IMG/VR virus record: IMGVR_UViG_3300046004_000780
Location: 1 to 38,044 of that record
DNA: 38,044 nucleotides
Direction: 5' to 3' (one strand)
Source of the DNA: a virus
The notes under the pieces were generated by a model. That model was given only the letters and a program-made list of their open reading frames with translations. It made no database searches and had not been told where the DNA came from. Position 1 is the stretch's first letter. Each line of letters begins with the position of its first letter. The translations under genes were made by a program, and so were the position numbers. This document shows positions 36,551-38,044 of this stretch, in pieces.

Positions 36551-37636
36551 TTATGCGGCTTTATCGTAATAAGCCAGTTCATGCCACTGACTGGGCGATA
36601 AGTTCAAGATAGAGCCACCAATCGACTCAAGTTCGGTACTGCGCTCGTATGACTTGCTATGGTTGGCAAGCTCCGTAACCGCGTTAAGCGCGCCCCATCG
36701 TGTGTAGTCCTGACCTCTGATTAGATTTTCAAGAACTGATTGGCGCTCACTCTCACGAATACCAAACGCCGACCCCATACGCTCGACAGTCATCATTGGG
36801 CTTGTGAGCCTTTCAGAGTCGGCGGCATCACGCATTGAACTGAGTAGATTTTGGAATATTTTAGGGTTCATTGACGCCCTCACGACGTCAGCGATTTTGA
36901 GCATGAAAGCCTTGTCGTCAGCGATGATCGTTTCATCTCTAAAGATCTCGAAAGCGTCGCCAATTTCCATCTTGCGACCAACGTGAGTCCGGTTAAATTC
37001 GAAGTCAACGCCGGATGGGCAAACCATTCCATTAGTACAAACTAATCGGTAAATTAAAGGCTGAACCAATACACGACCAGAGCCAATTTCAGAGTTCGAA
37101 ATAGCCACGCCAGACTGAACCACATCGCCCACCTTAACTTCGCCCTGAATTTTAGGAAACAACGCCTTGATGTACATTTTTTTGTCAGTGATCGCGCAAG
37201 ATTTAATGTCAGTCGCATTTTCAAACAACACGGGCAAAACCGCCTCGGCAATCATCTCATTATCAAGACGACGAAACCGATCCGACAAAAAAGCCCGTGC
37301 GCCGCCATCAAGCGTGCGAACCATTCTTTTCTCGTGTGATTTAGTATCAAGCCAATGATTGACATTAGACGCCAACAGATCCGGAGCAGACTCCATCATG
37401 CGGCTGTAATAAGTTTGCGGGATCTTAAGGTTTGCACCTATTTGAGTGTGGGTATGCTCACTCACTGAAAAGTTATCAACACCCTCGATTTGCATTTCAA
37501 TATTACCTTTTTTGCCATCGATTCCATTGTCGGCAACCATTCGAATAGCTGAATTAGCCACCAAATAATCAACTTTAACCTCTTTTTGTCTGGTTATTTC
37601 TGTCGCCAGCTTTACTAAATCTATTCCGTTGTTCAT
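36551..37636 (-). CDS. DUF932 phage/plasmid-like protein
   Basis: Encodes 361 residues. Family features: FSVSEHTHTQIGANLKIPQT, YYSRMMESAPDLLASNVNHW, GGARAFLSDRFRRLDNEMIA, IYRLVCTNGMVCPSG, RGQDYTRWGALNAVTELANH. DUF932 proteins are common on phages and plasmids near recombination genes; function is not established. GGGGCTAAC directly abuts the ATG. It is first in the leftward recombination operon, followed by a terminator hairpin. Confidence 0.85.
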   Translation of the reverse strand: MNNGIDLVKLATEITRQKEVKVDYLVANSAIRMVADNGIDGKKGNIEMQIEGVDNFSVSEHTHTQIGANLKIPQTYYSRMMESAPDLLASNVNHWLDTKSHEKRMVRTLDGGARAFLSDRFRRLDNEMIAEAVLPVLFENATDIKSCAITDKKMYIKALFPKIQGEVKVGDVVQSGVAISNSEIGSGRVLVQPLIYRLVCTNGMVCPSGVDFEFNRTHVGRKMEIGDAFEIFRDETIIADDKAFMLKIADVVRASMNPKIFQNLLSSMRDAADSERLTSPMMTVERMGSAFGIRESERQSVLENLIRGQDYTRWGALNAVTELANHSKSYERSTELESIGGSILNLSPSQWHELAYYDKAA

Positions 37637-37842
37637 GTTAGCCCCTTGTTTTTTAAGTGAAATTTATTTTTATTTAAGTTGAAAAAGAAACATTGTGTAT
37701 CAACTTGTTTCAAATTGTAAAAAAAAATATCACTAAAGACAAGTTATTTTTTAACTTTGTTTTTATAATGAAATAATGTAAGATTTAATATAACGATATT
37801 GAGCCACATCGATATTAATAATAATAAAAAGCGAGGTTATTG
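37637..37842. promoter_or_regulatory. AT-rich divergent intergenic region
   Basis: This 206-bp region separates the leftward DUF932 gene from the rightward gene at 37843. It contains a consensus TATAAT at 37764-37769 for rightward transcription and long A and T runs. GCGAGG lies 8 bases before the rightward ATG, and GGGGCTAAC abuts the leftward ATG. It likely holds both promoters; no operator was recognised. Confidence 0.4.
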
Positions 37843-38044
37843 ATGGATAAACAAATTAAGCAGTTGAAAAAAATAATCAAAGAAAGCGAGGATCAAACGG
37901 GGGTTGAGTTCAAGCGAAAAGTAATTGGCATCAATCAACTATTAGTTCCGGTCTTATTACTTAATCTTGCAGGCTTAGTTGTATGTATAAATAGCGACGC
38001 AATAAGCAACGCTTTTAATCAACTGTGGCTGTTTTTAATAGGCG
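37843..38044 (+). CDS. N-terminal part of a small membrane protein (runs off the right edge)
   Basis: The visible 67 codons start MDKQIKQLKKIIKESEDQTG. A charged N-terminus is followed by a hydrophobic helix (INQLLVPVLLLNLAGLVVCI), a short loop and the start of a second hydrophobic stretch (FNQLWLFLIG). GAGG precedes the ATG. One base of the next codon is left at the edge; joining to base 1 of the window continues in frame to the stop at 171-173, giving about 124 codons. Unknown family. Confidence 0.55.
   Translation, partial: MDKQIKQLKKIIKESEDQTGVEFKRKVIGINQLLVPVLLLNLAGLVVCINSDAISNAFNQLWLFLIG

Noticed and set aside
36484-36582. N-terminal extension of the 44-aa membrane protein
   Set aside because: It would run through the terminator hairpin and into the end of the DUF932 gene.
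2839-38044. Integrated prophage with host DNA left of 2839
   Set aside because: Arm-type repeats occur on both sides of the core, and left-side genes share the GGGCTAAC start element with int and the repressor.

Overview
The window looks like the genome of one temperate tailed phage, a myovirus-type mosaic of a lambda-like head and a P2-like contractile tail. Its host is probably a gammaproteobacterium: every module belongs to lambda/P2/Mu-type families, and the att core is the 3' half of a tRNA-Thr(TGT) gene. The host cannot be named from the sequence.

Layout. 1-1438: a rightward operon of small early or accessory genes ending in a PD-(D/E)XK nuclease-like gene; it appears to begin at 37843 if the molecule is circular. 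1440-2624: leftward small accessory genes, including a secreted protein and a zinc-finger protein. 2625-3075: attP, with a tRNA core flanked on both sides by paired 11-bp repeats. 3076-4281: integrase. 4274-14268: P2-type tail genes in P2 order, transcribed leftwards (V, W, J, I, fibre, Cys-rich protein, 31-aa ORF, sheath FI, tube FII, E with a -1 frameshift to E', tape measure T, U, X, D). 14265-17871: head completion and connector genes and a fused protease-capsid gene. 17951-21822: a tail-fibre-like cassette lying between capsid and portal. 21819-26679: portal, small protein, large terminase, a cupin, small terminase. 26679-28053: a TAGT-like glycosyltransferase and a ParB-domain protein. 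28054-28198: cos-like intergenic DNA. 28199-29468: lysis (Rz1, Rz, LydA-like holin, M15 endolysin). 29510-29917: Mor-like regulator. 29946-33580: nucleotide metabolism, RusA, zinc proteins, SSB and O/P replication genes. 33573-34449: Cro-like/CI-like switch with a divergent promoter region. 34454-37636: AlpA-like protein, RecT, RecE-type nuclease, DUF932 protein.

Almost all lytic genes run leftwards. A promoter next to the Cro-like gene would drive replication genes and then the Mor-like protein, which probably activates lysis, packaging and morphogenesis. The intact attP and the in-frame joining of the two window ends suggest a complete circular or circularly permuted genome of about 38 kb. 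After integration, genes 1-2624 would lie at the prophage edge beside the rebuilt tRNA, the usual place for lysogenic-conversion genes.

The most interesting unit is the ParB, glycosyltransferase, small terminase, cupin, large terminase block. It suggests sugar decoration of DNA (or of virions) tied to packaging. Other notable items are a recurrent GGGCTAAC element just before start codons, a 27-bp exact repeat flanking the portal/fibre segment, and several very small overlapping genes.
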